DNA from: Pokkaliibacter sp. MBI-7
GTDB taxonomy: Bacteria; Pseudomonadota; Gammaproteobacteria; Pseudomonadales; Balneatricaceae
Length of the DNA: 64,000 nucleotides
Assembly: GCF_029846635.1 (NCBI RefSeq)
Contig: NZ_JARVTG010000001.1
Location: forward strand, 310,001-374,000
Direction of reading: 5' to 3'
The stretch's first letter is position 1; each line of letters begins with the position of its first letter. The position numbers were made by a program, and so were the translations under genes. Under the pieces are notes generated by a model, which saw only the letters and a list, made by a program, of their open reading frames with translations, was not told where the DNA came from and ran no database searches. Shown in pieces: positions 26,274 through 34,772 of the stretch.

Positions 26274-27278
26274 TTAAACCATCTGCTCACCGCCACCACC
26301 GAGCGATATCTGGCCGTCATCGGCCAGGCGGCGGGCGATACCAAGAATTTCTTTCTGCGCGGTTTCAACATCGCTGACCCGAACAGGCCCACGAGCCTCC
26401 AGATCATCTCGCATCATCTCAGCCGCACGTTTAGACATATTCTTGAAGAATTTTTCCTGCAGATTCACATCTGCACCTTTCAAGGCAACGATTAGAGTGT
26501 CTTGCTCGATCTCTCTCAACAGGGCCTGGATGCCCCGATCATCCACATCACTGAGATTATCAAAGACGAACATCAAGTCAGAAATTTGCTCTGCCAGATC
26601 CTCATCAACTTCTTTGAGAGAGTCCATCAGCGTAGCTTCAATGTTGCTATCGAGGAAGTTCATGATATTTGCAGCGACTTTGACACCACCAATATTGGTG
26701 GTCTGCGACGACGAGCTGCCAGAGAACTGACGCTCCAGAATGTCATTCAGCTCTTGCAGGGCTGCAGGTTGCACCGTATCCAGGGATGCAACACGAAGGA
26801 GGATATCAAGGCGTACCTTTTCATCGAAATGCGCCAGCACTTCAGCAGCCTGATCAGAATCCAGATAGGACACCACAATGGCCTGAATCTGGGGGTGCTC
26901 ATAACGAATGATATCGGCGACCTGCCTGCCTTCCATCCACTTGAGCGTATCCAGCCCCTTGGTATTTCCACCTAAAAGGATGCGATCAATCAGGCCGCTT
27001 GCTTTATCTTCACCGAGCGCCCGGGTCAGCATGCTGCGAATGTAGCTATCAGAACCGATACCCAAGCCGGTTTGGTTACCTACTTGACCAAGAAACTCGG
27101 CTACCACAGTTTCCACCTGGTCTTGCTGCACACTGCGCAACTGCGCCATGGCAGAACCGATCTTCTGTACTTCCTTCGGCCCCATGTGCTTGAGAATTTC
27201 TGCCGCATCATTCTCGCCCAGTGTCATTAACAGGACTGCGGTTTTCTCCAACTGACTGAGCTTTGGTTTCTCACTCAT
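26274..27278 (-). CDS. fliG: Flagellar motor switch protein FliG
   Basis: The 334-residue FliG has N-terminal, middle (armadillo-like) and C-terminal torque domains. The C-terminal helix region with LMFVFDNLSDVDDRGIQALLREI carries the alternating charged residues that meet the stator. It overlaps the end of fliF by eight bases. Torque is generated by interaction with MotA-type stators, none of which is encoded in the window. Confidence 0.97.
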   Translation of the reverse strand: MSEKPKLSQLEKTAVLLMTLGENDAAEILKHMGPKEVQKIGSAMAQLRSVQQDQVETVVAEFLGQVGNQTGLGIGSDSYIRSMLTRALGEDKASGLIDRILLGGNTKGLDTLKWMEGRQVADIIRYEHPQIQAIVVSYLDSDQAAEVLAHFDEKVRLDILLRVASLDTVQPAALQELNDILERQFSGSSSSQTTNIGGVKVAANIMNFLDSNIEATLMDSLKEVDEDLAEQISDLMFVFDNLSDVDDRGIQALLREIEQDTLIVALKGADVNLQEKFFKNMSKRAAEMMRDDLEARGPVRVSDVETAQKEILGIARRLADDGQISLGGGGEQMV

Positions 27279-28953
27279 CGCTTATCCAACTCTTGATCAC
27301 CTGAGCTACACGACCGGGGTCATCCGCAATCAGACCGCGAATGGCATTCAACTGTTTCTCAAAACTTTCGTTCGGGCCAGGAAGCAAGCTTTCATCCACA
27401 CTCGCCAGAGTGACTGCTTCATCTGACAGATCATCATCGATCCCTTCCAGCGCTCTGAGTTCAGCGTCACTGGCAGCCGCCTGATTTTGTCCTACCGATG
27501 ACAGGCTGCGCAGAATCGGTCTCAATACCCCGAATACCAGAATAAGGACAAACAGCACCGCCCCGCCTTGCTTGACCAAATCCCAGAACCAGGAAGTCTG
27601 CCAGAAAGGTATATCTTCGGAGGTGAACATGTCCTCCGACTGTACAAAGGGGGAATTCACTACATTAACGCTGTCACCCCGTTCAGCCGAGTAGCCTACA
27701 GCATCACGTACTAACACCGTCAGGCGCTGTAGCTCATTTTCAGTCCAGGGAATACGTTTGGTTTGCCCTGAGGCAGGATCGACAGACACCAGATCATCAA
27801 CCACGACCGCCACAGAAAGCCGACGAACCCGTCCGACTTGATGTTTGGTATAACTGATAGTCCGGTCCAGCTCGTAATTACGTGTGGACTGCTTTCTCGA
27901 AGTCACAGGGGAAGAGGATGACGAAGCACTGGCGGTACTGCCATTCGTCACTTCAGGAACAGAAGTTTCTGCAGGAGGCTGGTTCGATAAGGCCCCTGGA
28001 ATACCGGAAGCACTGGAGGCACTTTTTTCTTCATCCAGTACCTGCTCACTGCGCAATGAGGGTAAATCAGGATTGTATTGCTCATCCGTCTGCTCGACAG
28101 CAGTAAAGTCAAGATCTGCGGAGACTTCCGCTTTATAGCGATCTGCTCCGACAACCGGCTCCAAAATACTGCCGACCCGACGAGCCAGAGTCTGCTCAAT
28201 TTTGCGGGTGTACTCAAACTGCTCAGCCGCCATCCCGGCGTCAGAGTCAATTTTCTCTTCAGACAGCAACCGGCCTTTTTGATCTACTACTGTGACATCT
28301 TTAGGATCAAGCCCCGCGACGCTGGATGCGACAAGATTCAGAATAGAAGTGACCTGGTCCTTTTCCAGCGTCCGTCCGGCATACAACTCAACAAAAACAG
28401 AAGCCCTTGGTTTACGGCTGTCACGCACGAAAACCGACTCTTTGGGTAAGGCAAGATGCACCCGGGCAGACTTGACCGCCAATATGCTGGAAATCGTGCG
28501 CGCCAGCTCTCCTTCAAGGCCCCGACGATAGCGGGTGGCCTCCATGAACTGGCTGCTACCCAGCGGCTGCTCCTTGTCCAGAAGCTCAAAACCTACGGTC
28601 TTGTCGCCTATCAGGCCATCACCCGCCAGCTTGATACGCGCCTGATTGACCATTTCAGAAGGCACCAGCAGAGCACCGCTGTTAGTGTCAATTTTGTAGG
28701 GAATCTGATTGGTCTGCAGTACCTGCATGATCTGGTCTGCATCCAGATTATTCAGACTACCCAGCAGAGGACGATAACTGGGCTCCTGTGACCACAGCAC
28801 GACGGCAAAGCCGATAGCAACACTGGCAGCTAACCCTACCATCAGGCCAACCTGACGGATAATACTGAGCTGCCCGAACCCCAGCATCAGAGAGCCAAAC
28901 AACCCTCCCTGCTGAGTACCACCGGACAGATTATCTGCTCCCGCCTTAGCCAC
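27271..28953 (-). CDS. fliF: Flagellar MS-ring protein FliF
   Basis: The 560-residue protein has two membrane segments (about 32-52 and 440-470), ring-building domains between them (PLLGSLNNLDADQIMQVLQ; ARVHLALPKESVFVRDSRKP; RTISYTKHQVGRVRRLSVAVVV shows the RBM3 end) and a cytoplasmic C-terminal tail for FliG binding. It nucleates the basal body. It sits 57 bases downstream of fliE. Confidence 0.97.
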   Translation of the reverse strand: MAKAGADNLSGGTQQGGLFGSLMLGFGQLSIIRQVGLMVGLAASVAIGFAVVLWSQEPSYRPLLGSLNNLDADQIMQVLQTNQIPYKIDTNSGALLVPSEMVNQARIKLAGDGLIGDKTVGFELLDKEQPLGSSQFMEATRYRRGLEGELARTISSILAVKSARVHLALPKESVFVRDSRKPRASVFVELYAGRTLEKDQVTSILNLVASSVAGLDPKDVTVVDQKGRLLSEEKIDSDAGMAAEQFEYTRKIEQTLARRVGSILEPVVGADRYKAEVSADLDFTAVEQTDEQYNPDLPSLRSEQVLDEEKSASSASGIPGALSNQPPAETSVPEVTNGSTASASSSSSPVTSRKQSTRNYELDRTISYTKHQVGRVRRLSVAVVVDDLVSVDPASGQTKRIPWTENELQRLTVLVRDAVGYSAERGDSVNVVNSPFVQSEDMFTSEDIPFWQTSWFWDLVKQGGAVLFVLILVFGVLRPILRSLSSVGQNQAAASDAELRALEGIDDDLSDEAVTLASVDESLLPGPNESFEKQLNAIRGLIADDPGRVAQVIKSWISDE

Positions 28954-29010
28954 GATCTACTACCTCTCCCATGGCACAGTGTGAGCTTGCCCAACATGTC
29001 ATAGACGACT

Positions 29011-29361
29011 TCACACCGTCATGCTCATGATTTCTTTATATGCATCAACCAGCCGGTTTCGGACCTGGGTCATGGCATCAAAAGAAATGCTGGCCTTCTG
29101 CAATTCGATCATTACTTGTGGCAGATCGACGCTAGGGTCGCCCTGCTCGTAGGCGGTGGACATAGAGTTGGCCTTATTCTGCTGTTCAGACACGGAGTTC
29201 ACGGCCTGATTCAACATATCCGCAAAAGAAGGCAATTCGGAGGATTGGGTAACGGCATCAACGGACTGAGCATCCGGCTTGGGTACAGATGTCTTCTGTA
29301 CTTGTGCCTGCAACGTACGCATCTGCGAAAGAACGGACTGAATATCAGCTCTATCTGCCAT
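29011..29361 (-). CDS. fliE: Flagellar hook-basal body complex protein FliE
   Basis: The 116-residue FliE joins the MS ring to the rod. The conserved C-terminal part DLPQVMIELQKASISFDAM and VRNRLVDAYKEIMSM is intact. AGGAGG lies upstream of the ATG at 29361. It heads fliE-F-G-H-I-J. In Pseudomonas fleS-fleR immediately precede fliE; here they lie about 14 kb away beyond the acetate block. Confidence 0.95.
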   Translation of the reverse strand: MADRADIQSVLSQMRTLQAQVQKTSVPKPDAQSVDAVTQSSELPSFADMLNQAVNSVSEQQNKANSMSTAYEQGDPSVDLPQVMIELQKASISFDAMTQVRNRLVDAYKEIMSMTV

Positions 29362-29404
29362 GACGCTCGCCTCCTATGTCAGTTTTGTTGCCGCATACAG
29401 CAAT

Positions 29405-29423
29405 ACCGGGTCTGTTACCCGGT
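29405..29423. repeat. Perfect inverted repeat in the fliE leader
   Basis: ACCGGGT-CTGTT-ACCCGGT forms a 7-bp perfect dyad between the exonuclease gene and fliE, 44 bases before the fliE start. It is not followed by a T run in either direction, so it reads more like an operator or a leader hairpin than a terminator. Confidence 0.5.
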
Positions 29424-29523
29424 CTTGGCATCTTACTTAAATTGTTAAAAAATAAAAAGTTTACTGTCTGCCAAGGGTCGAGAGACTGGGTTTGAAACGT
29501 TCAAGCTGCTGTCACGAAATCCC

Positions 29524-30150
29524 CTATAACACACCACAATCGCCTTGTGTCAGACGCACATACATCAAGGCAACGGTGATGGCATCTCCCAATGCAGTAT
29601 GGCGTTCAATGATCGGCAGGTCCAACTTGCTGGCAATAGTGTCAAAACGCAGATCCACATGCCCGCCCGGGTAACGCCATTTAATGATGTTGTTATATAC
29701 CTCAGAAAGCTCAATCGCCTTGTTCGGCAAACCAAACCCAAACTGGGGGCGCATGTACTTATCCAGCATCCGCACATCAAAATTCACGTAATATCCAAGC
29801 AGAGGGCGATTGCCAATGTAGGCCAGCAACATCTGCAATGCTTCATCGATCTCTACACCATCTGCCAGATCCATAGCCCGGATTTTATGGATAGGCACCG
29901 ACTCACGCCTGAAATTGGCTGGAGCCTTCAGCTTGATATCCAGACGATCACTGAGCATCACTCGTCGCTGTTTACGAATCTTGACAGCACCAATCGTGAG
30001 AATCTCGGCTTCCGCCACATTGAGACTGGTGGTTTCGCAATCCAGAGAAACAATCTCGTCACCCTCATAGGGTTCAAACAAAGCAGCAAAAGGACCATCG
30101 CCATGTTGACGGCGCTCACGCCAGACACGCAGAGACCTGAATAACGACAT
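29524..30150 (-). CDS. DEDDh 3'-5' exonuclease (DnaQ/PolC epsilon-like)
   Basis: This 208-residue exonuclease of the DnaQ superfamily has Exo I VSLDCETTSLNV, Exo II YYVNFDVRML and Exo III ERHTALGDAITV, with the H-x4-D pair. It lacks polymerase parts. The gene follows the cNMP/CBS/DUF294 gene by two bases; this pair, next to an acetate-type symporter, is a recurring arrangement in marine gammaproteobacteria. Its cellular substrate is unknown; repair or nucleotide turnover is possible. Confidence 0.88.
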   Translation of the reverse strand: MSLFRSLRVWRERRQHGDGPFAALFEPYEGDEIVSLDCETTSLNVAEAEILTIGAVKIRKQRRVMLSDRLDIKLKAPANFRRESVPIHKIRAMDLADGVEIDEALQMLLAYIGNRPLLGYYVNFDVRMLDKYMRPQFGFGLPNKAIELSEVYNNIIKWRYPGGHVDLRFDTIASKLDLPIIERHTALGDAITVALMYVRLTQGDCGVL

Positions 30151-30152
30151 TA

Positions 30153-31985
30153 CTAACCCTCAAGCCGATAGCGCTGGGTCAGAAACTGCTTGAACTCCTT
30201 CACGACATGAAGAGCTTCACGCAACAGATCCCTATCCAGACGATCAAGGCGCTCTACTACCAGCATGTTGGCATCTTTATCGGATGCCCCTTCGCTTTTC
30301 ATACGTTCTAACTGCTGCTGCAATCGCAACTGAATAAAAAGACCGAGTGCATGAACCAGGTCCAGCCCCAGTTTCTCTGGCAACTGCTGGCTATTTATAA
30401 GTAGCTCAACGCGTTTGAATGTATTCGTTTCGAGCACCTTATGCTCCAGTGCCAAAGTACGAATGCCATGCACGATCGGAAATATCCCCCCCTTCTTGAT
30501 ATCCAGACCATGCTCTTTATTTTTGATGCCACCAAAAAAGGTGAGCGGTGTGGAGAAATTGAGAGCAGCCCTGGCGAAGTGAGAAAAGAAAATCTGGTTA
30601 CTCGACAGCTCCCGGAAGAACCAGTTCCGCGCCGCCTTGAATAACGCCGCGTTGCCAGCAACCGCATGAGCATCCACAGCAATAGCAAGTCGAAGCAGAT
30701 TGTCGCCACTGGCCTGCTGTGACCAATGGCGCAGATTTTGAGTCCACTGCTCGAGACTCAAGACCCACTCTGGATTGGATACCATGATGCCCCCGGGACA
30801 GGGAGGATAACCAAAGCGCGCCAGAATACGCGAGAACGCCTCAAGTACTGATTGTTTTTCTGGCCACGATAAACCATTGCGCATCAACACCGCGTTGTCC
30901 TGATCGGTTTTGAGAATTTGCTCCCGACGACCCTCGCTCCCCATGACGATAAGGCACACATGCGGCTGAATATCTTCCGGCACTAACAGGTTAAAGAGCT
31001 TTGCCATCACCTTCTCATTCATGGTGGCGATCAGCTCCATGGCAAACTGGACCTTCACGCCATGCACATTGAGGCCTTGCACCAGATCGTTGAGCCCCGT
31101 TGCGACTTCTTCCAGATCCTCCACGGTCTGAGCCCTGTCAATACGCAAGCCCAGCACATGGGAGTGATTGGAGAAATAACTGAGGACATCGGTCAGCTCC
31201 AGAATGCCTTTTAGCTCCTGATCATCCTTGACTACCACACGCTCAATACGGTGCTCAGTCATCAGAACCAGAGCATTGAACAGGTACTCATCATGACCCA
31301 CCTGAATCAGTCGGTAAGACGCAATGTCTGCCACGTCCGTGGCTGCAGACAATCCCTGTTGCAGCAATGCCGTCAGCATGTCAGTCCCCGTCACCATACC
31401 GTAGCGCCCTCCCCGCCTGACCAGCAGACAGTCCACCTTGCGCTCACGCATCAAGGCAAAGGCATCCTGAATACAGGTACCTTCCAACAGGATCAGAGGC
31501 TCACGCATGCAGGAGTCATCCACCCGCGCCAACATGAACTCGGTCATATCCTGGCTCGCATTGCCATTACTGCGCAGCTGAAAGCGACCCGCAAAGCTGT
31601 TGCGGAAGTAGTCTCCAAAGACAGGATTGCTATCAACCAGATCCAGCAGGATACGAGTAGGGAGGATATGGCAGATGGTTTCTTCTACCGCGACAAAATT
31701 GTGGATGGCACGACCACGCATGGATGACCAGGCACCGAAATAGTCCTCCTCGGTATAGTGCACATAGGTATGTCGCAGCTCCTCAGGGCGAGCAACATCC
31801 TGCTCATCCTCTTCAGCGACACGCCCCTTGAGCAATATATGTAATCCCTCGGGAGGTTCACCGGCCTTGATGATCACCTCACCTGCCTGAAAATAGGCAA
31901 TATCCAGATTATTCTGCAGTACCCCCAACTCTGCGGGAGAAAGCAGATTGAACGGGGGCTTCGATGTATTGAATGCCGTTGTCAT
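30153..31985 (-). CDS. cNMP-binding / CBS-pair / DUF294 nucleotidyltransferase-like signalling protein
   Basis: The 610-residue soluble protein has an N-terminal cyclic-nucleotide-binding fold (about 10-135), a CBS pair (about 160-280), a GlnD-like nucleotidyltransferase domain (DUF294, about 310-450) with MGSEGRREQ and TDQDNA supplying the G-S and D-x-D metal residues, and the DUF294 C-terminal domain (about 480-605). The family resembles regulatory nucleotidyltransferases, but no target is established. Its position between an exonuclease and the acetate symporter suggests energy or carbon sensing. It is separated from the symporter gene by a terminator. Confidence 0.88.
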   Translation of the reverse strand: MTTAFNTSKPPFNLLSPAELGVLQNNLDIAYFQAGEVIIKAGEPPEGLHILLKGRVAEEDEQDVARPEELRHTYVHYTEEDYFGAWSSMRGRAIHNFVAVEETICHILPTRILLDLVDSNPVFGDYFRNSFAGRFQLRSNGNASQDMTEFMLARVDDSCMREPLILLEGTCIQDAFALMRERKVDCLLVRRGGRYGMVTGTDMLTALLQQGLSAATDVADIASYRLIQVGHDEYLFNALVLMTEHRIERVVVKDDQELKGILELTDVLSYFSNHSHVLGLRIDRAQTVEDLEEVATGLNDLVQGLNVHGVKVQFAMELIATMNEKVMAKLFNLLVPEDIQPHVCLIVMGSEGRREQILKTDQDNAVLMRNGLSWPEKQSVLEAFSRILARFGYPPCPGGIMVSNPEWVLSLEQWTQNLRHWSQQASGDNLLRLAIAVDAHAVAGNAALFKAARNWFFRELSSNQIFFSHFARAALNFSTPLTFFGGIKNKEHGLDIKKGGIFPIVHGIRTLALEHKVLETNTFKRVELLINSQQLPEKLGLDLVHALGLFIQLRLQQQLERMKSEGASDKDANMLVVERLDRLDRDLLREALHVVKEFKQFLTQRYRLEG

Positions 31986-32102
31986 GGAATTCCCCTCTTG
32001 CAGACTATGACGCTCAGCGCATGTTCACGATCTCGTTCGCAAGCCTGGAAGAGCACTCGGATAGTTTTTCAACGCTGTTTAGCCAATGGTGCTCTCAAAA
32101 CA

Positions 32103-32126
32103 ACACACTCCCCGAAGGGAGTGTGT
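32103..32126 (-). terminator. Rho-independent terminator after the symporter gene
   Basis: A 10-bp stem (ACACACTCCC / GGGAGTGTGT) with a CGAA loop on the plus strand is followed, on the minus strand, by TTGTTTTG. It lies 26 bases past the symporter stop codon and ends the DUF4212-symporter transcript before the next gene. Confidence 0.85.
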
Positions 32127-32151
32127 GCAGAGATGATTTACCTACACCTGC

Positions 32152-33987
32152 TTAGTGGCTATGAGCTGCCCCGGCACCGCGAGGAATACGGATATCCTCG
32201 ACCACATGCTGAATTTCTGCGGGTGGAGGAGGAGTCATGGAAGACACGATGAAGGCCACCACAAAGTTCAGGATCATACCCACTGTGCCAAAGCTTTCAG
32301 GAGTAAGGCCCATGAAATATTGTGCCGGCGTGCCACCCATGAACTTGAAGTAAGTGATATAGCAGGCAGTCACCACCAGACCGACCACCATGCCACTGAT
32401 GGCGCCCTCTTTATTCATGCGCGTGGAGAAAATACCCATCACGATGGCAGGGAAGAAGGACGCCGCTGCAAGACCAAACGCCAGGGCAACTACCTGAGCA
32501 ACAAACCCCGGAGGATTCAGACCGAAGTAGCCCGCCACCAGTATTGCCACCACTGCCGCACCTCGCGCCGCCAGCAACTCATTCTTCTCTGACATATGCG
32601 GTGTCAGTGTTTTCTTGAACAGGTCGTGAGCGATAGAAGTGGAGATTACCAGCAACAAGCCCGCCGCAGTGGACAACGCAGCAGCGATAGCACCTGCGGC
32701 TACCAGCGCGATAACCCAGTTTGGCAGCTGGGCAATCTCAGGATTGGCCAGTACCAGAATGTCGTTATCTACATAAACTTCGTTAGCGAAAGGCTGTTTT
32801 GCAGGATCAATCTTAGCCTTGTCTGCGCTTACACCATTAGTAACCAAACGATGGCCATCCTCTGCACGCTTGTCACCATCAAACGCGGGCTTACCCCCCT
32901 CGAATGGTTTACCAGCCGCATATTGGACTTTTCCGTCTCCATTTACGTCAGTCCACGCAATAAGCCCCGAGTTTTCCCAGTTTTTGAACCAGGCAGGCAT
33001 ATCTGCGTAGAGTGTTCCCTTGCCCTCAGCACCGTTTATGGTGTTGATCAGGTTCAACCGACCAATGGCTGCAACCGAAGGGACGGCCGTGTACAGAATA
33101 GCGATAAAAAGCAGAGCCCAGCCGGCAGAGACACGGGCATCCTTGACACGAGGTACAGTAAAGAAACGCACGATAACATGCGGTAATCCAGCTGTGCCCG
33201 CCATCAAAGCGATAGTAAAGAAGAAAATATTGAACAGATTATCTGTACCTTGCGTGGTATAGGCCGTAAAGCCCAACTCCTCTACCAAACCATCAAGCGC
33301 ATCCAGCACGGGCTTACCGCCCAACGTACTGCTGAAAGCAGGATCAACAGCAGCTCCCAATCCGGTTTGAGGCAGGAAATGGCCAGTGACCTGCATGGTG
33401 AGGAATATAGCTGGCACGGTATAGGCAAAAATCAATACGCAGTATTGAGCGACCTGTGTATAGGTAATCCCTTTCATACCCCCCAGTACAGCGTAGAAGA
33501 ATACGATGATCATACCGATGACGACGCCCATATCGATGGATACGTGCAAAAAGCGAGAGAATACAATACCTACACCGCGCATTTGTCCGGCAACGTAGGT
33601 AAAGGAAATAAAGATGGTACAGATAACGGCGACCGTTCGGGCAGTACTCGAATAATAGCGATCACCGACAAAGTCAGGCACGGTGAACTTGCCGAACTTC
33701 CTCAGGTAGGGAGCCAGCAACAATGCCAATAAGACGTAGCCGCCAGTCCACCCCATGATATAGGCAGAACCGGTATAACCGATGAAAGAAATGATCCCTG
33801 CAAGAGAGATAAAAGAGGCGGCTGACATCCAGTCAGCAGCGGTTGCCATACCGTTCGCCATCGGTGACACACCACCACCGGCGACGTAGAACTCCTTGGT
33901 GCTGCCTGCCCGAGACCAGACAGCGATGCCTATGTAGAGCGCGAAACTCAGCCCCACAAATAAGTAGGTTAATACGTCCAAACTCAT
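32152..33987 (-). CDS. actP: Sodium:solute symporter, acetate-permease type (VC_2705-like)
   Basis: The 611-residue SLC5-family transporter has about 13 membrane segments, with the conserved EFYVAGGGVSPMANGMATAADWMSA region near the N terminus. A hydrophilic insert at about residues 325-425 contains a Ca-loop-like DVNGDGKV. The gene is paired with the upstream DUF4212 gene, as is usual for this subfamily, and lies beside CrbS/CrbR and acs, which supports acetate or other short carboxylate uptake. The symbol is by similarity; substrate is inferred. Confidence 0.85.
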   Translation of the reverse strand: MSLDVLTYLFVGLSFALYIGIAVWSRAGSTKEFYVAGGGVSPMANGMATAADWMSAASFISLAGIISFIGYTGSAYIMGWTGGYVLLALLLAPYLRKFGKFTVPDFVGDRYYSSTARTVAVICTIFISFTYVAGQMRGVGIVFSRFLHVSIDMGVVIGMIIVFFYAVLGGMKGITYTQVAQYCVLIFAYTVPAIFLTMQVTGHFLPQTGLGAAVDPAFSSTLGGKPVLDALDGLVEELGFTAYTTQGTDNLFNIFFFTIALMAGTAGLPHVIVRFFTVPRVKDARVSAGWALLFIAILYTAVPSVAAIGRLNLINTINGAEGKGTLYADMPAWFKNWENSGLIAWTDVNGDGKVQYAAGKPFEGGKPAFDGDKRAEDGHRLVTNGVSADKAKIDPAKQPFANEVYVDNDILVLANPEIAQLPNWVIALVAAGAIAAALSTAAGLLLVISTSIAHDLFKKTLTPHMSEKNELLAARGAAVVAILVAGYFGLNPPGFVAQVVALAFGLAAASFFPAIVMGIFSTRMNKEGAISGMVVGLVVTACYITYFKFMGGTPAQYFMGLTPESFGTVGMILNFVVAFIVSSMTPPPPAEIQHVVEDIRIPRGAGAAHSH

Positions 33988-34073
33988 AGCGTCATACCCT
34001 TCCGTTCAGGATTAATTAATTATTGTTATTTATTTGATAGGTACAGCTTTGCGTAATGCTGAAAGCAGCATTT

Positions 34074-34340
34074 TTATTCGTGAACGTCGTACTTCTCATC
34101 CAGCTTATTCATGCTGATGGCATAGGCCACTATCAGAATAAGGAAGATATATACCGAGCCCTGCTGGGCAAACCAGAATCCGAGTTTAAATCCGAAAAAT
34201 TGCACGGTATTCAACGGCTCAACAAAAATGATGCCGCAACCAAAGGATGCCAGGAACCATATGACAAGATAGGTCAGAATGATTCTGACGTTCTCTTTCC
34301 AATAGGCCCTCGCGTTATTTTTATCTTTATCTAAGCTCAT
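34074..34340 (-). CDS. DUF4212 small membrane subunit of the symporter
   Basis: The 88-residue protein has two membrane helices (about 20-42 and 55-77) with the DUF4212 pattern YWKENVRIIL-YLVIWFLASFGCGIIF and GFKLGFWFAQQGSVYIF. It is thought to be a small partner of VC_2705-type symporters. I choose the ATG at 34340, preceded by AAAGGA at a good distance; fourteen more codons are open upstream without a site. Translation precedes the symporter gene by 86 bases. Confidence 0.9.
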   Translation of the reverse strand: MSLDKDKNNARAYWKENVRIILTYLVIWFLASFGCGIIFVEPLNTVQFFGFKLGFWFAQQGSVYIFLILIVAYAISMNKLDEKYDVHE

Positions 34341-34382
34341 GGGACTTTTCCTTTGCATAGCAAACCAATTCAGGGAGTGCAC

Positions 34383-34772
34383 AATTGCAATTTCAATCTA
34401 GCAAAGGTCTGCAAACTGCACAGATCAACTTTAGTCGCAACGACTTGTAACAGCTTTAAAGACGGCCCAGAAATAACAAAAAATCCTTTTAAATTCAAAA
34501 AGATAAACTCATATTGGCAGTCAATAGACTATAGTCGATACCGAGCCACAGAGAGCAAAAGCGTGAACAAGATCTGCGTTTTTGACCTTTGCTTGCACGT
34601 TCCTGAAATCAGGCAGGCATTCCAGCAACGATGCCCTTACAATGCGCCAGCATCAAAAGCTGTACTTCCAGTCGTCATTCGCACACCTAGACGGAAGGTA
34701 GCTACAGCGCACAATGTTATAGCCCGTATTTCCTTTATACTCTCGGGGGCAAATTCAGCAGTGGGTGAACAC
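34383..34772. other. Divergent regulatory region between DUF4212-actP and crbS
   Basis: This AT-rich 390-base region carries the minus-strand promoter for DUF4212-actP and the plus-strand promoter for crbS. It holds the perfect palindrome GACTATAGTC (34527-34536), the 12-bp box shared with acs (34537-34548) and a TATACT -10-like hexamer near 34734 for crbS with no good -35. The crbS frame stays open through it, but base composition and the lack of a start site give no sign that it is translated. Confidence 0.6.
34537..34548 (-). promoter_or_regulatory. Box TGGCTCGGTATC shared with the acs upstream region
   Basis: On the minus strand the box is TGGCTCGGTATC, followed at once by CGACTATAG. The acs upstream region holds TGGCTCGGAATC, one mismatch, with CGACTATAG ten bases further on. 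Both point the same way relative to their genes. Both genes are expected targets of CrbR, so this may be its site; that is inference. Confidence 0.4.

Noticed and set aside
34353..34772. In-frame extension of crbS by 140 codons
   Set aside because: It runs through the divergent promoter region, lacks a ribosome site and resembles no known protein; the membrane domain begins at the ATG at 34773.
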